64,000 nucleotides of DNA from CADEED01 sp041395625 (GTDB taxonomy: Bacteria > Pseudomonadota > Gammaproteobacteria > Steroidobacterales > Steroidobacteraceae). This document shows, piece after piece, positions 43,113 through 52,168 of this stretch. The notes under the pieces are model-generated. The model ran no database searches. It was not told the origin of the DNA and saw only the letters and a list, made by a program, of their open reading frames with translations. Where the stretch lies: NCBI GenBank assembly GCA_041395625.1, contig JAWLAE010000002.1:248001-312000 (forward strand), in the 5' to 3' direction. The position numbers and the translations under genes are program-made. Every line of letters begins with the position of its first letter. Positions within the stretch are counted from its first letter, which is position 1.

Positions 43113-43971
43113 CGTCCAGGAACCGCGCGATGATCTCGGCCTTGGCAGCCTGCCCGGCGGGTGACCAGTCGACATCGAGGAAGCGCTTCATCGCTGACGG
43201 CAACAAAGCGGCAGCGTCGTCGACGCCCTTTTTGAGCGGATCGCTTTCGTCCGCCATGACGAGTGTATGGGCCTTGACCAGTGGCAGGCGGCCATAGTCG
43301 TCATGCGCAAACGCGGCTCGATAGCCAAGATGGTAGGTACGGATCGCTTTCAGCACTTCGACCGTGATCGTATGCAGGACATCCGCCGAGGGCGCGTCAA
43401 GACCTCGCAGATGCGCCTGATCGCGCTTGAACCAGGGAAAGAACCAGGCCTGATCGCGTACGAAGTGCCAGGCCCAATGGAACTGGCTGCCAAAGAAGTC
43501 AGGCGTGATCGCAGGCGCATAGTTGGCCAGCATTTCCTGTTTCTCAGCGGGTGAGAACATACCGATGCCATCGAGTACCACGCGACGCACCCGCTCGGGT
43601 GCCGCTATCGCCATTTCGACCGCGATGTGGGCACCCGTATGGCTGCCATACAAATCGATCCGGTCGACACTCAGAGCATCCATCGCACGCAAGCTCGCAG
43701 CAGCGTAATAGGCCATATCGGGTGCTGCCACGGCGGGTGGCGCCGAGTCCCCATTGCCGAGCGTGTCGGGAGCAATGACCACGCGAGAGCGACCCAACTC
43801 GCCCACTAGCCCGACGAGGCTGGCCGACGAGGCCGGTGAGGCGTGAATCATCCACAGTGGCAAACTGGCGGTGTGACTACCGGCAGCAACGGCTCGGCGG
43901 TAATGCACCTGCCCTTCCGCAATGCGAACAAATGCGCGGTCGATCTGTGCGGGTGCGTTGCGTTGCTGCAT
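43105..43971 (-). CDS. Alpha/beta-hydrolase-fold protein with GSHTG elbow
   Basis: 288 aa from ATG 43971 with GGGGAA about seven bases upstream; a longer frame to 44190 is not supported. Landmarks: WMIHASP (40-46), PDTLGNGDS (68-76), elbow YGSHTGAH with His111 in place of Ser, acid in DESDPLKK. No His occurs in the last strand-helix (FLDVDWSPAGQ), so no conventional triad. The cap has FHWAWHFVRDQAWFFPWF, the RD...FPWF part of the shared motif. It diverges from the GST gene (45-bp gap). Confidence 0.8.
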   Translation of the reverse strand: MQQRNAPAQIDRAFVRIAEGQVHYRRAVAAGSHTASLPLWMIHASPASSASLVGLVGELGRSRVVIAPDTLGNGDSAPPAVAAPDMAYYAAASLRAMDALSVDRIDLYGSHTGAHIAVEMAIAAPERVRRVVLDGIGMFSPAEKQEMLANYAPAITPDFFGSQFHWAWHFVRDQAWFFPWFKRDQAHLRGLDAPSADVLHTITVEVLKAIRTYHLGYRAAFAHDDYGRLPLVKAHTLVMADESDPLKKGVDDAAALLPSAMKRFLDVDWSPAGQAAKAEIIARFLDAT

Positions 43972-44016
43972 AGTGACTTCCCCTGATTGATCCACTGCCG
44001 TGGAAGAGTGCGACAC

Positions 44017-44643
44017 ATGATTGATCTGCATACGGTCGCGACCGCGAATGGGTACAAGGTCTCCATCATGCTGGAAGAACTGGCACTGCCGTACCGCGTG
44101 ACGAGTTACGATCTTGTCAAAGGCGAGAACTTTGCACCAGCATTTCTCGCGCTCAATCCGGTCGGTCGGCTGCCGGCGATCGTCGACCATGAAGTCGAAT
44201 TCGACGGCTCACCCCTGTCGGTCTACGGCAGCCTCGCAATCCTGATGTACCTGGCCGAGAAGTCCGGCAAGCTACTGCCGCAGTCAGGCGCCGCTCGCGC
44301 CAAAATCATCGAATGGCTGGGCATCATTGCGAGCGACGTCGGCCCGGCCTACTCCGGCCAGTTCGTCTTCAACGTGATCGCGCCCGAGAAACAACCCTGG
44401 GCAATCAACTTCTACAACAAGTTGTGCCTCAGGCTCCTGCAACCAATCGAACAGCAATTGAGTCGGTCGCGATATCTGGCGGGCGAGGACTACAGCATCG
44501 CAGACATCATCGCCTATCCCGTTGCGGCCGTCTCCGCGCGGCGCTTTCCCGGCACTCTCGATGCGCATCCGCAAATGGCGCGCTGGGCAGCCGAGCTCGA
44601 GACGCGGCCCGCCGTCAGGCGCGGCATGCAGATCCCGGCATAG
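44017..44643 (+). CDS. Glutathione S-transferase family protein
   Basis: 208 aa from ATG 44017 (GGAAGAG upstream). Thioredoxin-like N-domain: DLHTVATANGYKVSIMLEEL, LNPVGRLPAIVDHE and the glutathione-binding DGSPLSVYGSLAILMYLAEK. All-helical C-domain with YSIADIIAYPVAA, the N-capping box. It resembles the YfcG/Ure2-like branch (LNPNGKIPAI, E-S pair altered to YGS here). GSTs conjugate or reduce electrophiles or disulfides with glutathione; the typical Ser/Tyr/Cys catalytic residue is not obvious (Thr6/Ala8 region). Confidence 0.9.
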   Translation: MIDLHTVATANGYKVSIMLEELALPYRVTSYDLVKGENFAPAFLALNPVGRLPAIVDHEVEFDGSPLSVYGSLAILMYLAEKSGKLLPQSGAARAKIIEWLGIIASDVGPAYSGQFVFNVIAPEKQPWAINFYNKLCLRLLQPIEQQLSRSRYLAGEDYSIADIIAYPVAAVSARRFPGTLDAHPQMARWAAELETRPAVRRGMQIPA

Positions 44644-44660
44644 CACGGGCACTAACTGGA

Positions 44661-44987
44661 TCAGTCCAGATAGTAATCGATGCTGCCGCGGTCGTTGTCG
44701 ACGATACACGGGGCCGCAAAGTACTCGACTACCGGCTCGACGCCATAAGTCTGCCGCATTGCGCTACGCCAGGCATCGTCGTAGAAAGCCTCGGCCTGGC
44801 GCCTTGAGGCCCATTCGTACCAGCCGCCCCCCACGCCCTCACTGCTCAAGAACAGTTTGCGGCGCAGCCCGGGAATTGACTGATAGCGTGCACTGGTACG
44901 TTGCAGCAGATCGGCCAACGCAGTGCGCGATAGCGCTGGGCCGGTAGTGGGGAACTTCACGAGAGTAAACACAGGTGCATCGAGCAT
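44661..44987 (-). CDS. YdhR-like small monooxygenase-fold protein
   Basis: 108 aa from ATG 44987 with GGAGG ten bases upstream. A ferredoxin-like (dimeric alpha/beta barrel) protein: FTLVKFPTTGPALSRTALAD, YQSIPGLRRKLFLSSEGVGG and WYEWASRRQAEAFYDDAW match the YdhR family. Some ABM relatives act as monooxygenases or heme-degrading enzymes, but no active-site assignment is possible. It follows the membrane-protein gene by 7 bp on the same strand and converges on the GST gene. Confidence 0.75.
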   Translation of the reverse strand: MLDAPVFTLVKFPTTGPALSRTALADLLQRTSARYQSIPGLRRKLFLSSEGVGGGWYEWASRRQAEAFYDDAWRSAMRQTYGVEPVVEYFAAPCIVDNDRGSIDYYLD

Positions 44988-44994
44988 GGCGTGC

Positions 44995-45672
44995 TCAGCC
45001 TCCGAATGACGGTTTGGATATCCCAATGTAAGCGGCAACCACGAGGCCCACCCAAATGGCGAGCACAAACGGCCGGGTACGGCCGAAGCTCCGTTTGATG
45101 GTCGCCTCCAATCCCGGTGTCGAGCCATTGACCAAGACTTCGCGCAACGCCGGCGCCAGAGGTGCTCCACGCACGCGTATCATGATTCCGCAGAAAATGA
45201 GGAAGGCAAATATCAAGAATTTGGCTGATAACCAGTGTGCGAAGATGTGGCCCGTGCCGCGGAATCCTTGCCAGGCGTCCCAGCTCAACCCTGCCACCAG
45301 CAGTATCCGCCAGACCAGATCGATCGTGCGCAAGCGCTGGCCCAGCGGCGTGCCCTGGAGGCGGTGTACGGCGTACACCAGTGCCAGCCACAGCAGGGCG
45401 ATGACCCACATACCCACGGCCACACCGTCCGACACGCTAACCACTCCGAGTGCCCGCGCCAATGTATAGCCGACCGGCAGCATGAGCACCAGACAGTACC
45501 GGGGGATCATGTCGATCCACGCCAGGATCTTGAGCGCCATCGCACGCGCGTCGCGCGACAACGAGGCGTTGCGGACGTGGCTGGCGGCATGGAACACGCC
45601 GATGTCACCACCCAGCCAATAGACGAACAGCAGAATGTGTGCCAGCTTCCACAGGAAATAAGTCTCGAACAT
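44995..45672 (-). CDS. Polytopic membrane protein, paralogue of the 45.8-kb gene
   Basis: 225 aa with about six transmembrane helices. It shares with the divergent protein at 45827 the N-terminal HILLFVYWLGGD-GV stretch, RYC/RICF after a short acidic segment, QGTPLG in the middle and an A-K-L-F helix. Function not recognised; the pattern resembles small integral membrane proteins of the DUF2269/CopD-like kind, which is only a loose impression. The His14/Trp19/Asp22 cluster could be functional. A downstream YdhR-like gene follows. Confidence 0.75.
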   Translation of the reverse strand: MFETYFLWKLAHILLFVYWLGGDIGVFHAASHVRNASLSRDARAMALKILAWIDMIPRYCLVLMLPVGYTLARALGVVSVSDGVAVGMWVIALLWLALVYAVHRLQGTPLGQRLRTIDLVWRILLVAGLSWDAWQGFRGTGHIFAHWLSAKFLIFAFLIFCGIMIRVRGAPLAPALREVLVNGSTPGLEATIKRSFGRTRPFVLAIWVGLVVAAYIGISKPSFGG

Positions 45673-45826
45673 CGCTACTCGCCACTCCCCGTTTGATGCA
45701 TTAGGCTAGATGCTCAGCGGTCCGCTGGCTACTCCCGCGGCGAACCGACCACGCGCCGGTCGTCCATTGCGGACTTTGTCCGGACATTTGATTACACTCG
45801 ATCACCCTTTGTGAGGCAGACCGCCG
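45673..45826. promoter_or_regulatory. Divergent intergenic region between paralogous membrane-protein genes
   Basis: A 154-bp gap that must contain promoters for both genes. An odd-centred palindrome AGCGG-T-CCGCT lies near 45716-45726. GAGG precedes ATG 45827. No strong -35/-10 pair was seen. Confidence 0.3.
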
Positions 45827-46492
45827 ATGACCGAGCACAACCTGTGGGTATTCGTGCATATCCTGCTGTTCGTCTACTGGCTGGGCGGCGATCTGGGCGT
45901 ACTCTTGCTGGCACGCGCCGCCACGCAGGCGAAACTCTCGTTTGCCGAGCGTGCATTTGCGCTGAAGATGGCGCTCCTGATCGACGTCACGCCGCGCATC
46001 TGCTTTGCTGTGATGTTCCCGGTCGGACTGCAAATCTGTCGCACCGGCGGATTCATCGAGGTGCAGACCGTCTGGCTGATCGTGTCCTGGCTGGTGGCGA
46101 TCGCATGGATCGTGCTGCTACTCGCGACGGGCAAGCAACAAGGTACGCCACTCGGCGCGACGCTCAATCGGATCCATCTGCTGTTCCAGGCAGTGATGCT
46201 GCTGATCGTGGGTGCCCTGGGATTGTGGTCACTCCTTGGCGAGGGACCCTTCTTGGGTGGCTGGCTGGCCGCCAAGGTGCTGCTGTTTGGACTGATCTTT
46301 TCGATGGGCATCGGCATCGACTACGCCTTTCGGCCAGTGGGACCCGCATTCATGCGCTTGGCGACCGAGGGCTCCAAGCCTGACATCGAGGCGGCCATCG
46401 GCCGTGGCGTCAATGGTGCGATCGCCTATGTCCTGGGTCTGTACGCGCTGCTGGTGATCATCGCCTTTCTGGGCGTTACCAAACCTTTCTGA
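45827..46492 (+). CDS. Polytopic membrane protein, paralogue of the 45.0-kb gene
   Basis: 221 aa, six likely transmembrane helices. Common signature with the divergent neighbour: HILLFVYWLGGDLGVLLLAR, the TPRICFAVMFPVG helix, QGTPLGA and WLAAKVLLFGLIFSMG. The C-terminus ends VTKPF against ISKPSFGG in the paralogue. GAGGCAGA precedes the ATG. Unknown function. An alpha/beta-fold gene follows 19 bp downstream. Confidence 0.75.
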   Translation: MTEHNLWVFVHILLFVYWLGGDLGVLLLARAATQAKLSFAERAFALKMALLIDVTPRICFAVMFPVGLQICRTGGFIEVQTVWLIVSWLVAIAWIVLLLATGKQQGTPLGATLNRIHLLFQAVMLLIVGALGLWSLLGEGPFLGGWLAAKVLLFGLIFSMGIGIDYAFRPVGPAFMRLATEGSKPDIEAAIGRGVNGAIAYVLGLYALLVIIAFLGVTKPF

Positions 46493-46511
46493 TTGCGGAA
46501 CGAAACACAGT

Positions 46512-47315
46512 ATGCCAATTGCACATCTCAACAATCACGCCATGTACTACGAAGTACTGGGCCAAGGCGATCCGGTGCTCTGCATGGGCGGCTGGGGTAC
46601 CTTCGCGCACGACAATCACCACCATCTCGCCCGCGGCCTGACCGACCGCTATCAGGTGATCCTGTTCGACTACCGCGGCATTTGCGATTCATCCGATGAC
46701 CTGTCGATTCCGGGAACCATGCGACTGCACGCCGCGGATGCCATCGCCCTGCTCGATCACTTGCAGCTCAAGAACGTACATCTGATGGGGCTCGTGGGCA
46801 TCGGCGCCTGCGTGTGCCAGGAAATCGCGATGCAACGTCCGGATCTGGCACGCAGCATGTTGAACATGGGCGCCTGGTGCGAGGTCGACGATTTCCTGCG
46901 TGATCAGCTGGAGATGTTCCGATGGATTCACGAGCGTTGCGGCTTCTACGAGTTCCAGCAAGCCGTGACACTGCTGTCATTCACGCCTGAATACTACAAT
47001 GCCAACAAGTCGAAGCTGCTGGGCCCGCAGGGCGGGTGGAAAGAACTGAACGGCAATTTCGTCACACACTCCCGATTGGTGGACGCATGTGTCAGCTACG
47101 ACGCCAAGGATCGGCTGGCGACGGTGCGCTGCCCGAGCCTGATCATCCATGCCGGCCTCGATGTGGTCACGAGTCCGCGCACCACGATCCCGATCGAGAA
47201 GGCGATCCCGGGTGCGCACGGCCTGTTGTGGGAGGACGTCGCGCACGTCGTGGCAGGCAAAGAGCAAAAGATCCGGTTCGCCAATACGCTGTTCGACTGG
47301 CTCGCGCAGAACTGA
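46512..47315 (+). CDS. Alpha/beta-hydrolase-fold protein with altered elbow (GLVGIG)
   Basis: 267 aa. The fold is clear: VLCMGGWGTF (22-31), FDYRGICDSSDD, elbow LMGLVGIGACVCQEIAM (91-107) where Ser is absent, acid in AGLDVVTSPR and a catalytic His candidate in WEDVAHVV. Unlike its relatives in the window it lacks the DGxHL cap motif, but the Ser loss is shared. Similar proteins include 3-oxoadipate enol-lactonase, which needs Ser. It probably forms an operon with the membrane protein 19 bp upstream. Confidence 0.8.
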   Translation: MPIAHLNNHAMYYEVLGQGDPVLCMGGWGTFAHDNHHHLARGLTDRYQVILFDYRGICDSSDDLSIPGTMRLHAADAIALLDHLQLKNVHLMGLVGIGACVCQEIAMQRPDLARSMLNMGAWCEVDDFLRDQLEMFRWIHERCGFYEFQQAVTLLSFTPEYYNANKSKLLGPQGGWKELNGNFVTHSRLVDACVSYDAKDRLATVRCPSLIIHAGLDVVTSPRTTIPIEKAIPGAHGLLWEDVAHVVAGKEQKIRFANTLFDWLAQN

Positions 47316-47324
47316 CGCCGAGAG

Positions 47325-47879
47325 ATGGCCGGGGCTGCGATACACGGAGCTGCTCGCAAGCATGCGGTCGTCACCGGTGCCTCACAAGGCCTGGGACGCG
47401 CGCTGATCGACGCGTTTCTGGCGCGTGAGTATGCCGTCAGCTTCTGTGCGCGACGTCAAGAGCGCATCGAGGAGATATTGGCCGAGGTGCAGATCCGTGG
47501 CTTGGGCGACCGAATCTGCGGCGTGTGCGCCGACATCGAATCAGCCGCGGACATGGCCGCGTTCTGGAAGGCGCTACCGACTCGCCTGGGCAACGTCACT
47601 GTCTGGATCAACAACGCGGGCTACGCAGGGGGCGGCGGCAAATTTACCGACCTGCCAGACGAGTCCCTCCGCCATATGCTCACGACCAACCTGGTCGGCA
47701 CTGCGATCGCCTGCAGGGTAGTGCCCGCCGGACTGCACGCGCAGGGCGCCGGCGCGCGTCTCGTCTGGCTGACTCGATCCCGGCTCTTCCGACGGAAGGT
47801 CCAGCGCCATATCATGCCGCGCAACGTGCGTGCACAGTGGGCCGCGGAAGGCGGTCCTGACTGCAGCACTCAGGCCTAA
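47325..47879 (+). pseudogene. Truncated, frameshifted SDR gene
   Basis: The first 145 codons are a sound SDR: VVTGASQGLGRALIDAF (cofactor loop), CARRQERIEEIL, NNAGYAGGGGKFTDLPD, TTNLVGTAIACRVVPAG. After about 47770 the conserved text stops; another frame reads LDPGSSDG, similar to the expected continuation, so a frameshift is present. The Ser-Tyr-Lys catalytic half is absent. The reading frame ends at the 3' end of the decayed transporter on the other strand, suggesting a deletion that removed the C-termini of both. Confidence 0.7.
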
Positions 47880-49310
47880 TCGCCGCCCGGCCGGCGGCAT
47901 CGTCGCCGCCAATTTCTCGTCCGCCAAATCGTAGAACTTCAACAAAAGCAACGACAGACCGAAGGTGAGCGCGGGAATGCCAACCATCGCAATCATGACG
48001 GCGAGCTCAGCGCTTTTCGATTGGGCCTCGAGCGGCAGGTTCTTGTCGAAGCCCATGCCTTGCAACAGGGCGCCCAGGATGACGGGCGCGAGTGAGTAGC
48101 CAAGCCTCTCGATGAAAACATAGACCGACGTGAACGTGCCCTCGCGGCGCAGCCCAGTCCGACGATAGTCGTAATCGACCGCATCGATCCAGACGACTTG
48201 GCCGAACAGCAGTACCGCTGAGGAGAACATGCCCATCACGATGGGCCGCAGCACGAACAACCAGGTCGATTCACCCTCACCGGCGAATACCCACGTCAAC
48301 GTGACGAGCACCTAGCCCAATACGCCGACCATGAACCCAGCACGCTTGGAAATGCGCCGTGAAAACGTGCGCCAGACCGCCAAACTCGCCAGCGTCGAGG
48401 CGCACACTGCCACACCGTAGATCGTCATGAAATCGAAGTCGCGCTTCATTACCGTCGTGACGAAATACGCCAGCGTGCTGGCGTGCGCGGCGATGCCGAT
48501 GAACTGCAGCACTGTCACACCCATCAGAATGATGAACGGTCAATTCTGCAACGCGGTGCGCCACTGTTCGGCCAGGGACACATGGTGAGCCACGAATTCC
48601 CGCGTGCGCGCCGCGCGCGCGCCGAAGAAGGTGATCAGCATGGTGGCGAACACGAGCGCGCCGAAAATGAGCCCCATTTGCGCGAATCCACTCTCATCCC
48701 TTCCCAGGCGCTCGAGTGCAGCAGGCGCGAACGCGCCGCCGGCGAAACTGCCGAGCGTCAGGAACAGCACGCGACTCGAAATGATCGACACGCGTTCCTG
48801 CGGATCGTTGGTCATCTCGACCGGCATGGTGAGATAGGGCACGTTGAAGACCGTGAAGCCGATCGAGTACAGCAGCAACGCACCGATCACCCACGCTATG
48901 CGGGTGGACTCATCGCCACCCAGAGGGATGTGGTAGACCAATGGCAGCGCTACGCCACAGATGAAGGCGCCGAGCAACAGGTAGGGCCGCCGCCGACCGA
49001 TGCGGGTACGCGTCCGCTCGGTGATGTAGCCCATGAACGGATCGGTGAACGCGTCGAACACGCGCGCGCCGGTGACCAGCGCGCCGGCCAGCAACGGATC
49101 GATCTTGACGATCGTGGTCAGGTACACGAGCACCAGCGCGGTGACTGTGTTGATGTAGGTGATGGTGCCAAACGACCCCAGCCCCCATGACCAACGCGTC
49201 ACCGTGCTGACAGGATCTGCCAGACGGGCCTGGTTTGAAACGTCGTTCAATCGCCCCCCCACTCGCGCGCACTTCTCGCGCAAGATCACAGGTTGGAGCC
49301 CGGCGCGCAA
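47860..49310 (-). pseudogene. GPH/MelB-type sugar-cation symporter pseudogene with two in-frame stop codons
   Basis: A single minus frame codes a MelB-like transporter (RWSWGLGSFGTITYINTVTA, FDAFTDPFMGYITERTRTRI, RRRPYLLLGAFICG, then DAVDYDYRRTGLRREGTFTS) but is broken by TGA at 48540 (LQN-stop-PFIILMG) and TAG at 48312 (MVGVLG-stop-VLVTL). No frame change is needed across either stop, so these look like point nonsense mutations. The natural 3' end is missing: the frame runs on antisense through the broken SDR. The start is uncertain (49310 or a later GTG/TTG). Confidence 0.8.
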
Positions 49311-49379
49311 TGGGCGTGCATGAATTTGTCCGCATGCGAGAATGCCAAGTCAGTGCGTCGGGACCAGGGGGTAGTCAAT

Positions 49380-50987
49380 TTGGCCAATCCAACCGCTACG
49401 GCAGAGGCGCGTACGCCCATGTCGCGAGTTGTCATCGCAGCATCACTCGGCACGGTATTCGAGTACTACGATTTCATGCTGTACGGTAGCCTGGCGGGCT
49501 TCTTCGGCACCCTGTTCTTTCCACCCGGCAACACGACCGCCGCTCTCCTCGGTAGCCTCGCAACCTTCGGCGCGGGCTTCGCCATACGGCCGATCGGCGC
49601 GCTGCTGTTTGGTCGGCTGGGCGATCGGGTCGGCCGCAAACGCACCTTCCTGATCACCATCACGTTGATGGGTCTATCGACGGCCTTGATGGGACTACTG
49701 CCGACGTTCGAGCAGATTGGCTGGGGAGCACCAATCCTGCTGGTGACGCTGCGACTGGTGCAGGGTCTCGCGCTAGGCGGCGAATTTGGCGGTGCTGCAA
49801 TCTATATTGCCGAGCACTGCCCCGCCAACCGGCGCGGGTACTACACCTCCTGGATCCAGACGACCGGCACGATGGGCCTCGTGGCGTCACTCGTGGTCGT
49901 GCTGTTGTGCCGCGCGTGGCTCGACGACGCCGCATTCCGCGAGTGGGGCTGGCGGATCCCATTCCTGGTGTCGATCCTGCTGTTAGGCCTGTCGCTCTAC
50001 GTGCGTGCCAGATTGCAGGAATCTCCCATGTTCGTGCAGGCGAAGGCACGCGGCGACCTGTCCAATGCGCCGATCAGCGAGAGCTTCCTCACCGGAACCC
50101 ACCGCCGCAGCTTCATCAGCGCGATCGTGGTCGCCGCCGCAATGGCTCTCACCTGGTACACCGCGCAGTTCTACAGTCTCGTGTTCATGCAGACTGCCTT
50201 GCAGTTCGATTTCAGCACGGCGGCAATGCTGGCGGGACTGGCGATGACGATCGGCATCCCGATGTTCGTTGGGGCCGGTGCGTTGTCGGATCGCATCGGT
50301 CGGAAACCCGTGATCCTGGCCGGCATGTTGTTATCCACGCTCGTGGTGATGCCTGCCTACCGCGGTCTGCAAGCGATCGGACATCCGGCCATGGCGCAAT
50401 CGGCCGCCGCCACGACGATCGTCGTACACGCGGCTCCGGCGCAGTTCTCGCCCTTTTCGACCGCACCACCAGATGCCGCGGCCGCGGCCAGGGATTTCTT
50501 TGCGCAACGCGGCATCTCCTATAGCAACGAACCACCGCTCGCTGGTGCGCCTCTCGTGGTTCGAATTGGCGCACAGGAATTAGCGGGATTCGATCGGCCC
50601 GCGCTATTGGCCGCGCTGGCGAATACAGGCTTTCCGACAGCGCCTAGCCTGCGGGTCATCACCAGTCCCTTCGATCTCGATCGCAGCCATTGGCTGCTGC
50701 TGGGCCTCATCTTGTCGATGATCGCCGGCGCCGCGCTCACCTGCGGGCCGGGCGCCGCGTTGCTGGCAGAGTCTTTTCCGACCCGGGTCCGCTACACGTC
50801 ACTGTCGTTCCCCTACCATCTGACGAGCGCCTGGTTCGGCGGCTTCATGCCGCTGACAGCCACCTGGCTCGTGGCACGGAGCGGCGACATCTTCGCCGGC
50901 CTTGTGTATCCGATCACTGTCACCGCAACGTGTTTCGTGCTGTGCCTATTTCTGCTGCGCGAGACACACCACCTGCAGATGGATTGA
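49380..50987 (+). CDS. MFS transporter, MHS (metabolite:H+ symporter) family, with long inserted loop
   Basis: 535 aa from TTG 49380 (GGGGG eight bases upstream); ATG 49419 is the alternative. Twelve helices with MHS marks: ASLGTVFEYYDFMLYGSLAG, IGALLFGRLGDRVGRKRTFL, LVQGLALGGEFGGAAIYIAE, RRGYYTSWIQTTGTMG. The usual protein is about 430 aa; here some 110 residues (about 365-475 of the reading frame, rich in Ala/Pro and including DAAAAARDFFAQRGISYSN) are inserted between helices near the end. MHS proteins import dicarboxylates, betaines, shikimate or aromatic acids. Confidence 0.9.
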   Translation: MANPTATAEARTPMSRVVIAASLGTVFEYYDFMLYGSLAGFFGTLFFPPGNTTAALLGSLATFGAGFAIRPIGALLFGRLGDRVGRKRTFLITITLMGLSTALMGLLPTFEQIGWGAPILLVTLRLVQGLALGGEFGGAAIYIAEHCPANRRGYYTSWIQTTGTMGLVASLVVVLLCRAWLDDAAFREWGWRIPFLVSILLLGLSLYVRARLQESPMFVQAKARGDLSNAPISESFLTGTHRRSFISAIVVAAAMALTWYTAQFYSLVFMQTALQFDFSTAAMLAGLAMTIGIPMFVGAGALSDRIGRKPVILAGMLLSTLVVMPAYRGLQAIGHPAMAQSAAATTIVVHAAPAQFSPFSTAPPDAAAAARDFFAQRGISYSNEPPLAGAPLVVRIGAQELAGFDRPALLAALANTGFPTAPSLRVITSPFDLDRSHWLLLGLILSMIAGAALTCGPGAALLAESFPTRVRYTSLSFPYHLTSAWFGGFMPLTATWLVARSGDIFAGLVYPITVTATCFVLCLFLLRETHHLQMD

Positions 50988-51009
50988 ACTCCTCAGCAAA
51001 CTAGCAGGT

Positions 51010-52168
51010 TCAGCCATACCATCTACTGATCGGAGTTGCCTCGCGAGGATTCGCTGCAGGCTCTACCGATCACGCAACCGCACTCACCGCCGAAGCGAGT
51101 CAGCGACGCGGCATTCGCAATACCCAGGACCTCGCAAGTCTCACACTCGGATTGACCTTCGACAAATGCCTTATGCCCCAGGACACCCGGCCCAACATCC
51201 TGCGACTTCCATCGGCCGGAAGATCTGGCGACACTCCCCGGATCACGCTGGCTGATCGTCAGTCAGGCATCCGAGACCGCGCTACTGCAGCTGTTCGATC
51301 CAGTCACTAACAGACGAGTGACCGCGGAGTATTCGCCATCGAAACGGACGGCTGGTTTCGCGCCAGCTAGCGATTGCCCCGGACCGCCACAGACCCGCAA
51401 GTTTGCAGGCCTCGACGCGCAGCGCATTGGCAACCAAACCTGGATTGCCGTCATCAATCGCTCCACTCAACAGCGCATTGAGTTGTTTCACGTCGTGGCG
51501 GTTGAGCCCATGCCGCGAGTCGTTTGGCGGGACTGCAGTATGCTCCCGTCGAATTTCGCACTCGACGACGTCGCGCTCACCGCCGAGCGCGAGTTGTTTG
51601 CCACGCACATGGTTACGCCGCCACAGTCGGCAATGGAAGCGGACCGACTGCGCGCCGACTTAGTCGCTGCACGACCTACCGGTTACGTCGTACGCTGGAG
51701 TGCCGCGAGACCATGGTCGAGAATGCCCGGCACTGATCTGTCGTTCGCGAATGGCATCGCGGTATCCCGCGACGGCAAGTGGCTCGCAGCGGCAGGTACC
51801 TTTGACCAAGCGGTGCTACTGATCGAACGACTGAGCGGCGCGTCCCGCCACTTGGACGTTGGGCTGCAGCCAGACAATGTCACGCCAGCGGGCGCAGTGG
51901 GGTTCATGGTCGCCAGTCACACTGGCGATGCCTGTAACCGGCATCGACCCGTGTCGAACAATGACGACTAGTGCCTGCGGCTTTCCGTTTGCCGTGGCGC
52001 AACTCGATGCAGACGCGCCAACAGCCGCCATCGTCTACCGCGACCCTGGCGAATCGACGCCTGGCGCGTCGGTTGCGCTACTCGCAGGGGGCACGCTGTA
52101 TCTGGGTAGCGCGTACGGCGATCGCATTGCTGCGATACCAGCGCCAGCCGAACCTCACCCAACCCGCT
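51010..52168 (+). pseudogene. Degenerate SMP-30/gluconolactonase-like propeller gene
   Basis: Family text is spread over three reading frames: LIGVASRGFAAGSTDHATAL and FDKCLMPQDTRPN, then RPEDLATLPGSRWLIVSQ, KFAGLDAQRIGNQTWIAVIN, LSFANGIAVSRDGKWLAAAG, and after 51950 IDPCRTMTTSACGFPFAVAQ and VALLAGGTLYLGSAYGDRIA. At least two frameshifts (near 51170-51190 and 51940-51970) and no usable start codon make it a pseudogene. Intact relatives are secreted or periplasmic lactonases/arylesterases. It fills the 1.2-kb gap; nothing else is apparent there. Confidence 0.72.
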
